64,000 nt of DNA from Acidimicrobiaceae bacterium (lineage in GTDB: Bacteria > Actinomycetota > Acidimicrobiia > Acidimicrobiales > Ilumatobacteraceae), in contig JADKGZ010000005.1 of the NCBI GenBank assembly GCA_016722025.1, forward strand, positions 1-64,000. The letters are read 5' to 3'. This document shows, piece after piece, positions 1 through 8,353 of this stretch. How positions within the stretch are numbered: position 1 is the stretch's first letter; each line of letters begins with the position of its first letter. Below the pieces are notes generated by a model. It worked only from the letters and a program-made list of their open reading frames with translations, was not told where the DNA came from and ran no database searches. The position numbers and the translations under genes were made by a program.

Positions 1-494
1 GGCCGATGATCGAGCCGAAAGCGACTGGCCAACGTGCCCAGGCGGCAATCCGGCACCTCGTCGCGCACCAGCCGACGAGCGAGTGGCAGCGTGTCGACGA
101 CGGTGTTGCGAAAGGCGGGCCGGTCGCTGCGGAGCAGCGCGGCGTTGATGAACCCCATGTCGAAACCGACGTTGTGGCCGACGATGACCGAGTCGCCGAC
201 GAACTCTTGCAAGGTGGGCAGCACCGTCTCGATGCGCGGTGCCTTGGCCACCATCGACTGCGTGATGCCCGTGAGCACGGTGACGCTGGGGGCGATGGCC
301 TTGCCCGGGTTGACCAAGGTGGCCATGGTGCCCAGACACTGGCCGTGGCGAACCTTGACGACCCCGATCTCGGTGATGAGGTCGCCACCGCGGTCGCTGC
401 CGGTGGTCTCGATGTCGAGCACGCAGAACGTGACATCGGCCAGTGGGGTTCCGAGGTCGTCGAACGATCGCTGCACGATGCGCAAGTTGAGCAC
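1..494 (-). CDS. DEDDh 3'-5' exonuclease (DnaQ/Pol III epsilon-like), 3' end outside window
   Basis: The minus strand reads as an exonuclease of the DnaQ family from a GTG at 494 to the left edge, about 164 residues. The Exo I motif DIETTG lies at residues 27-32 and the Exo II motif VGHNVGFD at 105-112. The Exo III HxxxxxD part is beyond the window. In mycobacteria a DEDD exonuclease of this kind, often fused to a GIY-YIG nuclease domain, lies close to pimB (Rv2191 near Rv2188c). The fusion cannot be tested here. The start is uncertain because no clear ribosome binding site precedes it. The gene is divergent from the NYN gene that follows. Confidence 0.8.
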   Translation of the reverse strand, partial: MLNLRIVQRSFDDLGTPLADVTFCVLDIETTGSDRGGDLITEIGVVKVRHGQCLGTMATLVNPGKAIAPSVTVLTGITQSMVAKAPRIETVLPTLQEFVGDSVIVGHNVGFDMGFINAALLRSDRPAFRNTVVDTLPLARRLVRDEVPDCRLGTLASRFRLDHR

Positions 495-564
495 GAACGT
501 CCGTTCGGTGTCAAGAACATGCGTTCGACCCGTCGTTGCGATCGGTGTGGTTAGCCTGGTGGTT

Positions 565-1803
565 GTGTCTGCCGACGATGCCACCGACGCCGCGGCGGCA
601 CCACGTCTTCCCGATCGTGCGCTGCAGTCGGCGCTCGAGTTCGCAGTCGGCATCGCTGCCGCGGGGGCGAAGCTGCGCCCACCGCTGGCGTCGCCAGCCG
701 GGCTGAAGCCGTACCTGCGGTTTCACAAGCTGCCGCCGACGGCGCTGGCGAAGGTGCGCGAGGCGGTGGAGGCCGACGGCGAGTTCTTGCGGCGCCTCGG
801 GCTGGTCGCCACCGACGAACTGGTCGACGACGTGGGCCTGCTGTGGCTGCGGCGGTCCGACGGGTGGCAGGCCGAGGCCGTCGCGGCGCTGGCAGCGGCA
901 GCCGAGCCGCCCGGCGACGGTGCCAGCGAGCTGCGTCGCGAGCAGCGGCGGCGCGAGGCGGCCGAGGCGGCGGCGGCGCGTGCTCGGCTGGAACTGACCC
1001 TGGTGCGCGACCAACTGGAGGCCGAACGCGCCGCTCGTGCCGCAGCGCAGGCGGCCGCCGAGCAGGCAGGCGCTGAAGTGGCCGGGCTGCGCACGCAGTT
1101 GCGGCAGATGGAGCGTGCGGCGCAGAAGCGTGCCTCGGGCGCCGAGGCCGCTGCGCAGCAAACGGGCTCCGTGCACGCCGAGTTGGCTGCTGTGCAGGCC
1201 GATCTAGCGGCGGCCAGAGCCGCTCGCGACACTGCCTTGGCCGATCGGGCCGCTGTGCATGCCGGCGGCCCCGGCGACATCGAGCGAGTGCGAGCGTTGC
1301 TCACCGAGGCGCTCGGTCTCACTCGTGGGCCATCGCCCTCGGCTCGTCGTCGGCAACGCAAGCCGCTCGCTCTGCCGGGCGGCATCTATGGCAACAGCGA
1401 TGCTGCCGGCGAGCACCTGTTGCGGGCAGCCGACGCAGTCGTGCTCGTCGATGGCTACAACGTGGCCAAGCTGGGCTGGCCGCAGCTGCCCCTGGATCGA
1501 CAGCGCGACGTGTGCATCGAGGCCGCGGAGAACCTGGCACGGCGCTGGGGCAGCTTGATCCACGTGGTGTTCGACGGCGCCTCCATCGTGGGCGCGGCGG
1601 CCGGCGGTCGCCGTCTGGTGCGCGTCAGCTTCTCGCCGGAAGGCGTGACCGCCGATGATGTGCTGCGCGCCGAGGTCGCCGCGCTCGACGTCGGCCGGCC
1701 GGTGGTGGTGGTCACCAACGACCAGGCAATCGTCACCGACGTGCGCGCGGCCGGCGCCAACGTGGTCGCCAGCGACACCTTTCTCACCCTCGCTCGCCGC
1801 TGA
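565..1803 (+). CDS. NYN (YacP-like PIN) domain RNA-binding protein with coiled coil
   Basis: About 412 residues. The first ~110 are a conserved-looking helical region. A long Ala/Arg/Glu-rich coiled coil follows (about 115-235), with many EAAAA and RAARAA heptads. The C-terminal ~125 residues are a YacP-type NYN nuclease-like domain: VLVDGYNVAK near 292, VVFDG near 335, and VVVTNDQAIVTD then GANVVASDTFL at the end. NYN domains belong to the PIN-like RNase fold and usually act on RNA; the substrate here is unknown. GTG codons at 547, 559 and 565 are all possible starts; 565 is a choice. The frame stays open upstream to position 34, but that part overlaps the divergent exonuclease. Confidence 0.8.
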   Translation: MSADDATDAAAAPRLPDRALQSALEFAVGIAAAGAKLRPPLASPAGLKPYLRFHKLPPTALAKVREAVEADGEFLRRLGLVATDELVDDVGLLWLRRSDGWQAEAVAALAAAAEPPGDGASELRREQRRREAAEAAAARARLELTLVRDQLEAERAARAAAQAAAEQAGAEVAGLRTQLRQMERAAQKRASGAEAAAQQTGSVHAELAAVQADLAAARAARDTALADRAAVHAGGPGDIERVRALLTEALGLTRGPSPSARRRQRKPLALPGGIYGNSDAAGEHLLRAADAVVLVDGYNVAKLGWPQLPLDRQRDVCIEAAENLARRWGSLIHVVFDGASIVGAAAGGRRLVRVSFSPEGVTADDVLRAEVAALDVGRPVVVVTNDQAIVTDVRAAGANVVASDTFLTLARR

Positions 1804-1886
1804 CCTGCCGCGGCCGGCGCCTCCGGGCATTTCGCCCCGGATGACCGCTCGGGAACTCCGTCACACCCGTCGTGCATGATGCGGGC

Positions 1887-2082
1887 ATGTCCCACTTCGT
1901 CATCTCCTGCGACACCTGTGTCATGAGCGGCACTGCTGCGTGTGCCGACTGTGTGGTCACTCATCTGCTCTCCCCGGCACGCCGCGAGCGGCTCGAGTTC
2001 GACGCAGCCGAGATGCGGGCGGTGCAGTTGTCTCGCTGCGGCCGGGCTGGTGCCTACGCTTCGTCACCGTGAGGCCTGCTGA
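1887..2082 (+). CDS. small Cys-rich actinobacterial protein, frameshifted near its end
   Basis: A roughly 64-residue protein starting MSHFVISCDTC, with a second pair in CADCVVT, so probably metal-binding. The uninterrupted frame stops at 2072. One base further on, another frame reads LAAAGLVPTLRHREAC and stops at 2082. That ending resembles the conserved tail (AxLVPxLRxR) I recall from small actinobacterial proteins of this type. The break is at about 2026-2032, where TTGTCTC appears to carry one extra T. A CATGAT hexamer at 1875-1880 ends 6 nt before the ATG and could serve a leaderless transcript. It overlaps the start of queG. Function unknown. Confidence 0.6.
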
Positions 2083-3187
2083 TCCGTTGCACCCGGCAAC
2101 CGGCGCCGCCTATCTCCGCGAGCTGGCCCTGCTCACGCGGCCGTTCGATGTCAGTCACACCGGGGTGGCGCCGGCCGCAGTGCTGACCAGGGCACGGGCG
2201 GCCATCGATGATCGCATCGCTCGCGACCTCACCGACGGCATGCAGTTCACGTTCCGCAACCCGGCGCGTTCCACCGACCCTTCGCGAGCGGTGCCCGGCG
2301 CACGGTCCGTCTTCGTTGCTGCTCGGCCGTACCTGCTGGCCGAGCCGGTGCGCCCCGCGGGGGCGACAGCCCGAGTGGCGCGCTACGCATGGGTCGACCA
2401 CTACGCGCCGTTGCGCGCAGCGCTGTGGGCGGTGGCGCATCGCCTGCGGGCCGACGGCTTCAAGGCGGTGCCCTTCGCCGACGACAACAGCATCGTCGAC
2501 CGTGAGGTGGCGTACCAGGCGGGCATCGGGTGGTACGGCAAGAACGCGAACCTGCTCGTGCCCGGCGCCGGCAGTTGGTTCGTGCTCGGATGTGTGGTCA
2601 CCACCGCGCCGTTGCCCACGAGCGCCGAACCCGCGCCCGACGGCTGCGGCAGTTGTCGGCGCTGCCTGGATGCCTGCCCCACCGGAGCCATCGTGCAACC
2701 AGGGGTCGTCGATGCCGCCCGCTGCTTGGCGTGGGTGTTGCAGAAGCCGGGCATCATCGCTCGCCACCTGCGCGAGGCCGTGGGTGACCGCATCTACGGC
2801 TGCGACGACTGCCAGGAGGTGTGCCCACCTTCGGTGCGCTTCGGCGACCGGCACACGCCCGGCGCCGTCGACGACGCTCGCGCGTGGGTGCAGGTCATGC
2901 CGTTGCTGCAGTGCAGCGACCACGACCTGATCGAGCAGTGGGGCGCCTGGTACCTGGCCGGCCGCGAGCCCAGGTGGATCCGCCGCAACGCGCTGGTCGT
3001 GCTGGGCAACGTGGGCGACCCGGCCGCTGCCGACGTGCAGCGGGTGCTGGGCGAGTACCTTCTGCACCGCGACCCGATCCTGCGTGTCCACGCCGTGTGG
3101 GCCGTCGCTCGGTTGGGTCTGCACCACCTGATGCCCGCCACCGACCCACACCCCGACGTCCAGCATGAGCTGCAGGCCTGCCGATGA
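2069..3187 (+). CDS. queG: epoxyqueuosine reductase QueG
   Basis: QueG reduces epoxyqueuosine to queuosine in tRNA, the last step of queuosine synthesis, using cobalamin and two [4Fe-4S] clusters. The 372-residue protein shows both ferredoxin-like clusters: GCGSCRRCLDACPTG from about residue 192, then YGCDDCQEVCPP near 247. The N-terminal half contains the DNSIVDREVAYQAG and GWYGKN segments typical of the family. A HEAT-like helical tail follows (WIRRNALVVLGN). The GTG start at 2069 overlaps the end of the small Cys protein, and its stop overlaps the next gene's ATG by 4 nt, so these genes are probably cotranscribed. Confidence 0.92.
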   Translation: MRPADPLHPATGAAYLRELALLTRPFDVSHTGVAPAAVLTRARAAIDDRIARDLTDGMQFTFRNPARSTDPSRAVPGARSVFVAARPYLLAEPVRPAGATARVARYAWVDHYAPLRAALWAVAHRLRADGFKAVPFADDNSIVDREVAYQAGIGWYGKNANLLVPGAGSWFVLGCVVTTAPLPTSAEPAPDGCGSCRRCLDACPTGAIVQPGVVDAARCLAWVLQKPGIIARHLREAVGDRIYGCDDCQEVCPPSVRFGDRHTPGAVDDARAWVQVMPLLQCSDHDLIEQWGAWYLAGREPRWIRRNALVVLGNVGDPAAADVQRVLGEYLLHRDPILRVHAVWAVARLGLHHLMPATDPHPDVQHELQACR

Positions 3188-4308
3188 AGCACCTGCTGGT
3201 CACCAACGACTTCCCGCCCAAGATCGGTGGCATCCAGTCGTTGCTCTGGGAGTGGTGGCGTCGGCTGCCGCCGGATTCGTTCGCGGTGCTCACCAGCCCG
3301 TACGCCGGTGCCGCGGCGTTCGACGCGGAGCAGGCGTTCCACATCGAACGAACACGCGAACCCGTGCTGCTGCCGCACCCGTGGATGGTGCAACGGATCA
3401 ACACGATGGCCCGCGACGTCGGCGCCGACCTGATCGTGCTCGATCCGGCACTGCCGCTCGGCCTCGTCGGGCCGTCGCTCGACCTGCCCTACGACGTGGT
3501 GCTGCACGGTGCCGAGGTGACGGTGCCCGGCCGGCTGCCGCTGAGCAAGCAGACGCTCGGGTACGTGCTGCGCAGGGCTCGACACATCGTCGCGGCCGGT
3601 GGCTATCCCGCGGCCGAGGCCGAGCACGCAGCAGGGCGAGCGCTGCCCATCACCGTCGTGCCGCCGGGAGTCGACACGGATCGCTTCCACCCGCTCGCCG
3701 ACAGCGAGCGGGCGCAGGCCAGGGCCGACTTCGGCATCCCCGACGATGCCGAACTGCTCGTCAGCATCAGCCGCCTCGTCCCGCGCAAGGGCTTCGACAC
3801 CGCCATCCGCGCGGCGGCGCTGTTGCACTCGTCGAGGCCGCGGCTGCTGCTGGCGATCGCCGGCGGCGGCCGCGACGAACAACGGTTGCGAGGTCTCGCC
3901 ACGTCGCTCGACGCACCGGTGCGCTTCCTCGGGCGCGTCAGCAACGACGATCTCCCGCGCCTCTACGGCTGTGCCGATGCGTACGCAATGCTGTGCCGCA
4001 ACCGGTGGGGCGGTCTGGAGCAGGAGGGCTTCGGCATCGTGTTCCTGGAAGCCGCGGCGTGCGGCGTGCCGCAGATCGCCGGCGACTCGGGTGGCGCCGC
4101 AGAGGCCGTCGACCACGGTGTCACCGGCTTGGTGGTGCGACACCCCGACGACCCGCGAGAGGTCGCTGCTGCCATCGAAGCGCTGCTCGACGACCCGGCC
4201 CAGGCTCGCCGCATGGGTGCTGCCGGCCGCGAGCGTGCAGTGCGCGAGTTCTCCTACGACGTGCTGGCGCATCGTCTGGGCACCTCGCTGGGCGCCCTGG
4301 CAGACTGA
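3184..4308 (+). CDS. GT4 glycosyltransferase, PimB'-like mannosyltransferase
   Basis: A 374-residue GT-B enzyme closely patterned on mycobacterial PimB' (Rv2188c), which adds the second mannose to phosphatidylinositol mannosides from GDP-mannose. Visible motifs are LLVTNDFPPKIGGIQS at residues 4-19, PPGVDTDRFHPL near 160, SRLVPRKGFDT near 198, and the donor-binding EGFGIVFLEAAACGVP near 280. The usual length is about 380 residues. The SRPBCC gene two places downstream and the exonuclease upstream also neighbour pimB in mycobacteria, which supports the assignment. Whether this organism makes PIMs is not shown here; another glycolipid acceptor is possible. ATG overlaps the queG stop. Confidence 0.82.
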   Translation: MKHLLVTNDFPPKIGGIQSLLWEWWRRLPPDSFAVLTSPYAGAAAFDAEQAFHIERTREPVLLPHPWMVQRINTMARDVGADLIVLDPALPLGLVGPSLDLPYDVVLHGAEVTVPGRLPLSKQTLGYVLRRARHIVAAGGYPAAEAEHAAGRALPITVVPPGVDTDRFHPLADSERAQARADFGIPDDAELLVSISRLVPRKGFDTAIRAAALLHSSRPRLLLAIAGGGRDEQRLRGLATSLDAPVRFLGRVSNDDLPRLYGCADAYAMLCRNRWGGLEQEGFGIVFLEAAACGVPQIAGDSGGAAEAVDHGVTGLVVRHPDDPREVAAAIEALLDDPAQARRMGAAGRERAVREFSYDVLAHRLGTSLGALAD

Positions 4309-4312
4309 ACCG

Positions 4313-4786
4313 GTGACTTCTCGACTGGTGCGCGGCAACCTCCTCGGCACGGGGGTGTTCCTGGTGGCGTTGGCCATCGCCATCCCGTTCCGCACGCACC
4401 GACCCGCGCAAGTCGTCGTCGTCGCTGTCTCGCTGCTGCTGTTCGCCATCGGCATCGCCACTTCGCTGTGGGCGTACACCACGGCGCTCGAGCGGTCGCG
4501 CGAGGAGGTAGGGGTTGCGAACCTCTACCTGCTCACCGGCGCCACCGCGCACGCGCCGGTGAAGCTGGCGATGCTGCTGGCGCTGGCCATGCAGGTGCTC
4601 GCTGCGCTCGTCGGCGCCACCGTCGGCGTGGTCGGCCTGCAGGAGGGCGAGCTGAACGCCCTCGCCTTCGGCGTTCTGGTGCCCATGTTCGGCATTGGCA
4701 TGAACGGTGCCTGGGCCGCGCGGTACGGTTCTTTCGGGCCGCGGGTCAACCCGACGGCAAAACCTTCCAACCGCAAGATCGGGTAG
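4313..4786 (+). CDS. small four-helix membrane protein, unknown function
   Basis: About 157 residues from a GTG at 4313, 4 nt after the glycosyltransferase stop. Hydrophobic segments lie at about residues 7-25, 31-54, 80-103 and 110-130, with short charged loops (EEVGVANLYLL between the second and third). The tail RYGSFGPRVNPTAKPSNRK is basic and likely cytoplasmic. I recognise no family. Its place between the glycosyltransferase and SRPBCC genes suggests an envelope-related role, which is inference only. Confidence 0.7.
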   Translation: MTSRLVRGNLLGTGVFLVALAIAIPFRTHRPAQVVVVAVSLLLFAIGIATSLWAYTTALERSREEVGVANLYLLTGATAHAPVKLAMLLALAMQVLAALVGATVGVVGLQEGELNALAFGVLVPMFGIGMNGAWAARYGSFGPRVNPTAKPSNRKIG

Positions 4787-4795
4787 TGCATCTCC

Positions 4796-5230
4796 ATGGC
4801 TGAAACGGCGTCCCAGACCATCTCCATCGTCGCCACGCCCGAGCGCGTGTGGTCCATCGCTGTCGACTTCGAGAAGTATCCGGAGTGGGCAAAAGACGTG
4901 AAGGACGTCATCGTTCGCGTCCGCGACGCAGACGGCCGCCCCATCGAGGTCGAGTACCGCGCTTCGGCGCTGGGTCGCAGCACGCACTACACGCTCACGT
5001 ACGACTACTCGCAGGCGCCCGGTGTGCTGGTCTGGCACATGATTCGAGGCGACATCATGCGCACCATCGACGGCGCCTACCACTTCTCGGCCACACCCGA
5101 CGGCGGCACCGACGTGCGCTACGACCTCACCATCGAGCTCGTCGTGCCATTGCCCGGGTTCGTGAAGCGGCGCGCCGAGGTGCGAATCCTGAACACCGTG
5201 CGCGAGTTGAAGACCCGCGCCGAAGCATGA
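4796..5230 (+). CDS. SRPBCC (START-like/polyketide cyclase) family protein
   Basis: A 144-residue protein whose whole length fits the SRPBCC fold: an N-terminal strand with TISIVATPERVWSI, then FEKYPEWAKDVKDV, and a long C-terminal helix ending in RILNTVRELKTRAEA. Family members have a deep hydrophobic pocket that binds lipids or polyketides. The mycobacterial homologue Rv2185c also sits close to pimB. The ligand is unknown. The stop overlaps the next gene's ATG by 4 nt, so it belongs to the same transcription unit as the upstream glycosyltransferase and the downstream kinase. Confidence 0.8.
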   Translation: MAETASQTISIVATPERVWSIAVDFEKYPEWAKDVKDVIVRVRDADGRPIEVEYRASALGRSTHYTLTYDYSQAPGVLVWHMIRGDIMRTIDGAYHFSATPDGGTDVRYDLTIELVVPLPGFVKRRAEVRILNTVRELKTRAEA

Positions 5231-6159
5231 CGCCGCCGCGACGCCTCGGCATCGACGTAGGCGGCACCAAGTGCCTCGGCGTGATCCTCGACCCGTCCGG
5301 TGCGGTGATCGAGGAACAACGTCGGCCCACCCCGAACGGGCCCGACGCCATCATCGACACGTTGGTCGAGTTGGCCGCTGCGATGGGCCCGTGGGATTCC
5401 ATCGGCGTCGGTGTTCCCGGGCTCGTCACCCGCGGCGGTGTGCTGCGTGCCGCGCCGAACCTGGTCGACATCAACAACTTCCAGGTCGGCGCATTGCTCA
5501 GCGGCCGGCTGGCAACCACGGTGCACGTCGACAACGACGGCACCTGCGCCGCGGCAGCGGAGTGGAAGACCGGCGCAGCACGTGGTCTCGACGACTTCGT
5601 GATGGTCACGTTGGGCACCGGCATCGGCGGCGGCGTCATCGCCGGCGGCACACTCATCCGCGGCGCGAACGGCTTCACCGGCGAGATCGGCCACATGGTG
5701 GTCGACCCCGATGGCCCGCCGTGCCCGTGCGGCCGGCGAGGTTGCTGGGAACGCTACGCGTCAGGTTCCGGCCTGGGCCGCCTGGCCCGCGAAGCAGCGG
5801 TCGCCAAGCGACTGAGCCGTGTCGTGGCGCTTGCGGGCGGCGATGCCGAACGAGTTCGTGGAGAGGATGTGCAGGCCGCGGCTCGCGAGGGCGACGCCGA
5901 TGCACTGCAGGTGATCGACCTCTTCGGTCGCTGGGTTGCGCTCGGCCTGGTGAACCTCACCAACGTGCTGGATCCGGAGGCGTTCATCCTCGGGGGTGGC
6001 CTGGCGGCGTCGGCAGACCTGTATCTCGCCCCGATCCAACGGTGGTTCACCCATCTGCTCTACGCCCCGGATCTGCGGCCGCATCCAACGCTGGCGTTCG
6101 CCCAGCTGGGCGAGCGGGCGGGCGCTGTCGGCGCCGCGCTGCTCGCCGAGGTGCACTGA
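5227..6159 (+). CDS. ROK-family glucokinase
   Basis: A 310-residue sugar kinase, probably making glucose 6-phosphate from glucose and ATP in the cytoplasm. The phosphate-binding loop GIDVGGTKCLG is at residues 8-18. The catalytic-base region VDNDGTCAAAAE is near 101, the adenosine loop LGTGIGGGVI near 128, and the ROK zinc motif follows as GEIGHMVVDPDG then CPCGRRGCWERYASG. Length and motif order are normal for ROK kinases. ATG overlaps the SRPBCC stop. The gene ends one base before the convergent protease gene. Confidence 0.88.
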   Translation: MTPPRRLGIDVGGTKCLGVILDPSGAVIEEQRRPTPNGPDAIIDTLVELAAAMGPWDSIGVGVPGLVTRGGVLRAAPNLVDINNFQVGALLSGRLATTVHVDNDGTCAAAAEWKTGAARGLDDFVMVTLGTGIGGGVIAGGTLIRGANGFTGEIGHMVVDPDGPPCPCGRRGCWERYASGSGLGRLAREAAVAKRLSRVVALAGGDAERVRGEDVQAAAREGDADALQVIDLFGRWVALGLVNLTNVLDPEAFILGGGLAASADLYLAPIQRWFTHLLYAPDLRPHPTLAFAQLGERAGAVGAALLAEVH

Positions 6160-6160
6160 C

Positions 6161-6851
6161 TCACACGCACTCGCCGATGTCGATCGCATCGTTGCTCGCC
6201 GCTGCCGCTGCCAGCAACGCATCCGCTTCGCTGATGTCGACCGCCCAGGCCTTGCCGTTGGTGGCGGTGCTGCGCGCGAACACCACACCGGTTGCCACCC
6301 CATCGGCCACCAGCACCGCGCCTGAGTCGCCGCTCGCCACCTGGGCGCGCAGTTGGTAGCCGCGCCGCAGCGACGAACCACCATGGTCGATGTCGGGCGC
6401 GTTGATGTCGACGAACGACATGGCTTCGAACTGCTGCGCAATGGGCATCGTTGCGGTAGACCACGAACGAGCCGCGAGTGCCCGGTCGCATCGTGCCGCG
6501 TGGCAGCGGCAGCGTGGGCGAATCGACGTCGAGCACCGCCAGGTCCTTCAACCGGTCGATCGCCACCACCTCGGCGTCGACCCGGCTGCCGTCGGCGAGG
6601 ACGACGTGCACCTCGTCGGCGCCTGCGACCACGTGGGCGACGGTGAGCACCTTCCCGTCGGCCACGAAGGAACCGGCGCCGATGAGCGCCTTCGTCGTGC
6701 ACCCCTCGGCCTCCACGCGCACCGAGGCGCGCAACGCCGCCTCGGTGGAGCGGTCGGAGGTCGCACGGTGCTCACCGTTGCTGCAGGCGACGGCGATGCT
6801 GAGCAGGACAGCGCTGCCGACGGCGGCCGACAGCCGACGGTCACGACGCAC
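6161..6851 (-). CDS. trypsin-like serine protease lipoprotein, frameshifted as given
   Basis: The N-terminal part, from a GTG at 6851, has a lipoprotein signal peptide (LLSIAVAC, Cys about 23). It carries the catalytic His in LTVAHVV and Asp in DLAVLDV. The frame then leaves the fold after GSFVVYRN at about 6450. A frame one base away continues with MPIAQQFEAMSFVDI and holds the catalytic Ser in SGDSGAVLV, ending at the 6161 stop. Joined, the protein would be about 229 residues, a normal small secreted S1 protease. The break is probably an indel error rather than a true pseudogene. It would act outside the membrane; substrate unknown. Confidence 0.75.
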
Positions 6852-7008
6852 GGCACGGCCCGGCGGTGGACCGCACGAAGAGATGCGGCTGCATGTGCAC
6901 GCGGCACAACCCCAACGAGCTGAGCGCGCGCGACGGGCCCGCCGTGGCGGCGATGTCGTCCATGGTTGGCTGCTGGGTGCGGCAGCCGCCGGGCATCGGC
7001 ATGCTCAT
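6841..7008 (-). CDS. possible 55-residue leaderless ORF upstream of the protease
   Basis: ATG at 7008 to TGA at 6841 gives MSMPMPGGCRTQQP...LFVRSTAGPCRAS, two or three Cys, no family recognised. It is preceded by TACCGT at 7022-7017, 8 nt from the ATG, the same arrangement seen at many starts in this window. Its end overlaps the protease GTG at 6851, which would couple translation. Support comes only from position and promoter; chance ORFs of this size are common in GC-rich DNA. Confidence 0.4.
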   Translation of the reverse strand: MSMPMPGGCRTQQPTMDDIAATAGPSRALSSLGLCRVHMQPHLFVRSTAGPCRAS

Positions 7009-7016
7009 CGGTTGCC

Positions 7017-7022
7017 ACGGTA
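7017..7022 (-). promoter_or_regulatory. -10 hexamer TACCGT, leaderless
   Basis: Minus-strand TACCGT ends 8 nt before the ATG at 7008 of the small ORF that leads into the protease gene. It faces the promoter of the ROK regulator about 30 bases away. Confidence 0.45.
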
Positions 7023-7047
7023 GTCATCAGGATCGCTCTCGCCTCGC

Positions 7048-7053
7048 TACAGT
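7048..7053 (+). promoter_or_regulatory. -10 hexamer TACAGT, leaderless start of ROK regulator
   Basis: TACAGT ends 7 nt before the GTG at 7061. There is no ribosome binding site in between, so the transcript would begin at or beside the start codon. Confidence 0.6.
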
Positions 7054-7060
7054 CCGCGCC

Positions 7061-8305
7061 GTGCCTCGCGCAGTCAACCACTTCGATGCTCCGGTCGAGC
7101 ACCTGCACGTGCGGCGCCACAACCTGTCGTTGGTGCTGCGCCTGCTCGCCGCGCAGGGGCCGCGGAGCAGAGCAGGGGTGGCAGCAACCACCGGGCTCAC
7201 TCGCGCGACGGTCTCCAGTCTCGTGGCCGACCTCATCGATCGCGGGTTGGTGAAGGAGGTCGGCCCGGCGTCCGACCAGGGCGTGGGCAGGCCCGCCACG
7301 CTGCTCCAACTCGATGGCTCGCGAGTGATCACGCTCGGTCTCGAGCTGGAGGTGGGGTTCACCTCGGTGCTGGCCAACGATCTCGCGGGTGAGACCGTGT
7401 ACCAGCGGTGGCGCCCGTTGAGCGGCGCCAGCACTGCCTTCGACGACCTCATGCCCGTGCTCGTCAAGGAGCTGCGGCGCGCGGTCGAGGCCGTCGAGAA
7501 CAACGGGCGCCGAGTGGCGGGCATCACCGTTGCCGTGCCGGGCATCGCCGATGCCGAGCGAGGGGTGGTGGTGCGGGCGCCCAACCTCGGCTGGCGCGAC
7601 GAGCCGTTGCGGCAGCGTCTGATCGACGCGCTCGGCGGCGATCTGTCGGTCGACCTCGACAACGAAGCGAACCTGGGCGCCTTGGCCGAGTTCCGGGCAG
7701 GGGCAGTTGCCGGAACGCAACACCTGGTCTACGTGCTGGCCGTCAACGGCGTCGGCGCCGGTGTCATCATCGGCGGGGCCGTCTTCCGTGGTGGCTCGGG
7801 CGCAGCAGGGGAGGTCGGCCACACCACGGTGCAGCCGCGGGGGCTGCAGTGCGCGTGCGGCAGCACCGGTTGCTGGGAGACCACCGTCGGCCTGCGCGCG
7901 CTGTTGTACGACGCGGTGCCGGATCTCGCCGCCGGGCTGATGCGCGACCGGCGGTTGAGCCCGGAGGCGAAGGTGGCCGCGGTGGTCGCCCGGGCCCGCG
8001 CCAACAACCCCATTGCGATCAAGGGGCTGAGGCGGTTCGGGCGCTGGCTCGGGGTCGGGCTGGCCAACATCGTCAACTCGTTCAATCCGCAGGTCATCGT
8101 GCTCGCCGGCTTCCTTCCCGACGTTGCGCCATGGGTGATGCAGGAAGCAATGGCCGCATTGCGTGCCAACTCGCTGGCGGAGTCCGCACAGCAGTGCCGC
8201 ATCGAACTGAGCTCGCTCGGGTTCACCGCTGGTGCGCTCGGCTGCACCATCCACGCGTCGGAGCGACTGTTCGCGGACCCCACCCTGGTGCCGCTGATCG
8301 TCTGA
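7061..8305 (+). CDS. ROK-family transcriptional regulator (NagC/XylR type)
   Basis: A 414-residue protein with an N-terminal winged helix (residues about 15-75: RRHNLSLVLRLLAAQG, then GLTRATVSSLVADLI and VGRPATLLQL). A ROK sugar-binding domain follows, with DLDNEANLGALAE, NGVGAGVIIGGAVF and the zinc motif CACGSTGCWE. Such proteins are usually sugar-responsive repressors. The lost kinase phosphate loop (GLELEVGFTSVL instead of DxGGTK) fits a regulator rather than an enzyme. GTG at 7061 is chosen because the -10 hexamer lies just before it; an ATG at 6866 in frame would extend into the divergent promoter region. Its target is unknown; the divergent protease unit is a candidate. Confidence 0.82.
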   Translation: MPRAVNHFDAPVEHLHVRRHNLSLVLRLLAAQGPRSRAGVAATTGLTRATVSSLVADLIDRGLVKEVGPASDQGVGRPATLLQLDGSRVITLGLELEVGFTSVLANDLAGETVYQRWRPLSGASTAFDDLMPVLVKELRRAVEAVENNGRRVAGITVAVPGIADAERGVVVRAPNLGWRDEPLRQRLIDALGGDLSVDLDNEANLGALAEFRAGAVAGTQHLVYVLAVNGVGAGVIIGGAVFRGGSGAAGEVGHTTVQPRGLQCACGSTGCWETTVGLRALLYDAVPDLAAGLMRDRRLSPEAKVAAVVARARANNPIAIKGLRRFGRWLGVGLANIVNSFNPQVIVLAGFLPDVAPWVMQEAMAALRANSLAESAQQCRIELSSLGFTAGALGCTIHASERLFADPTLVPLIV

Positions 8306-8353
8306 GCCTGGCCCAGGCGCCCGCCGCGGTGCGAGACAGCTCGGCGCTGTGCC

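Noticed and set aside
2794..4482. Long open frame on the minus strand opposite queG and the glycosyltransferase
   Set aside because: Arg/Gln/His-rich translation with no domain; it mirrors the strong third-position GC of genes on the plus strand.
6866..7060. N-terminal extension of the ROK regulator from an ATG at 6866
   Set aside because: It would cover the divergent promoter region; homologous sequence begins only after 7061, where a -10 hexamer is correctly placed.
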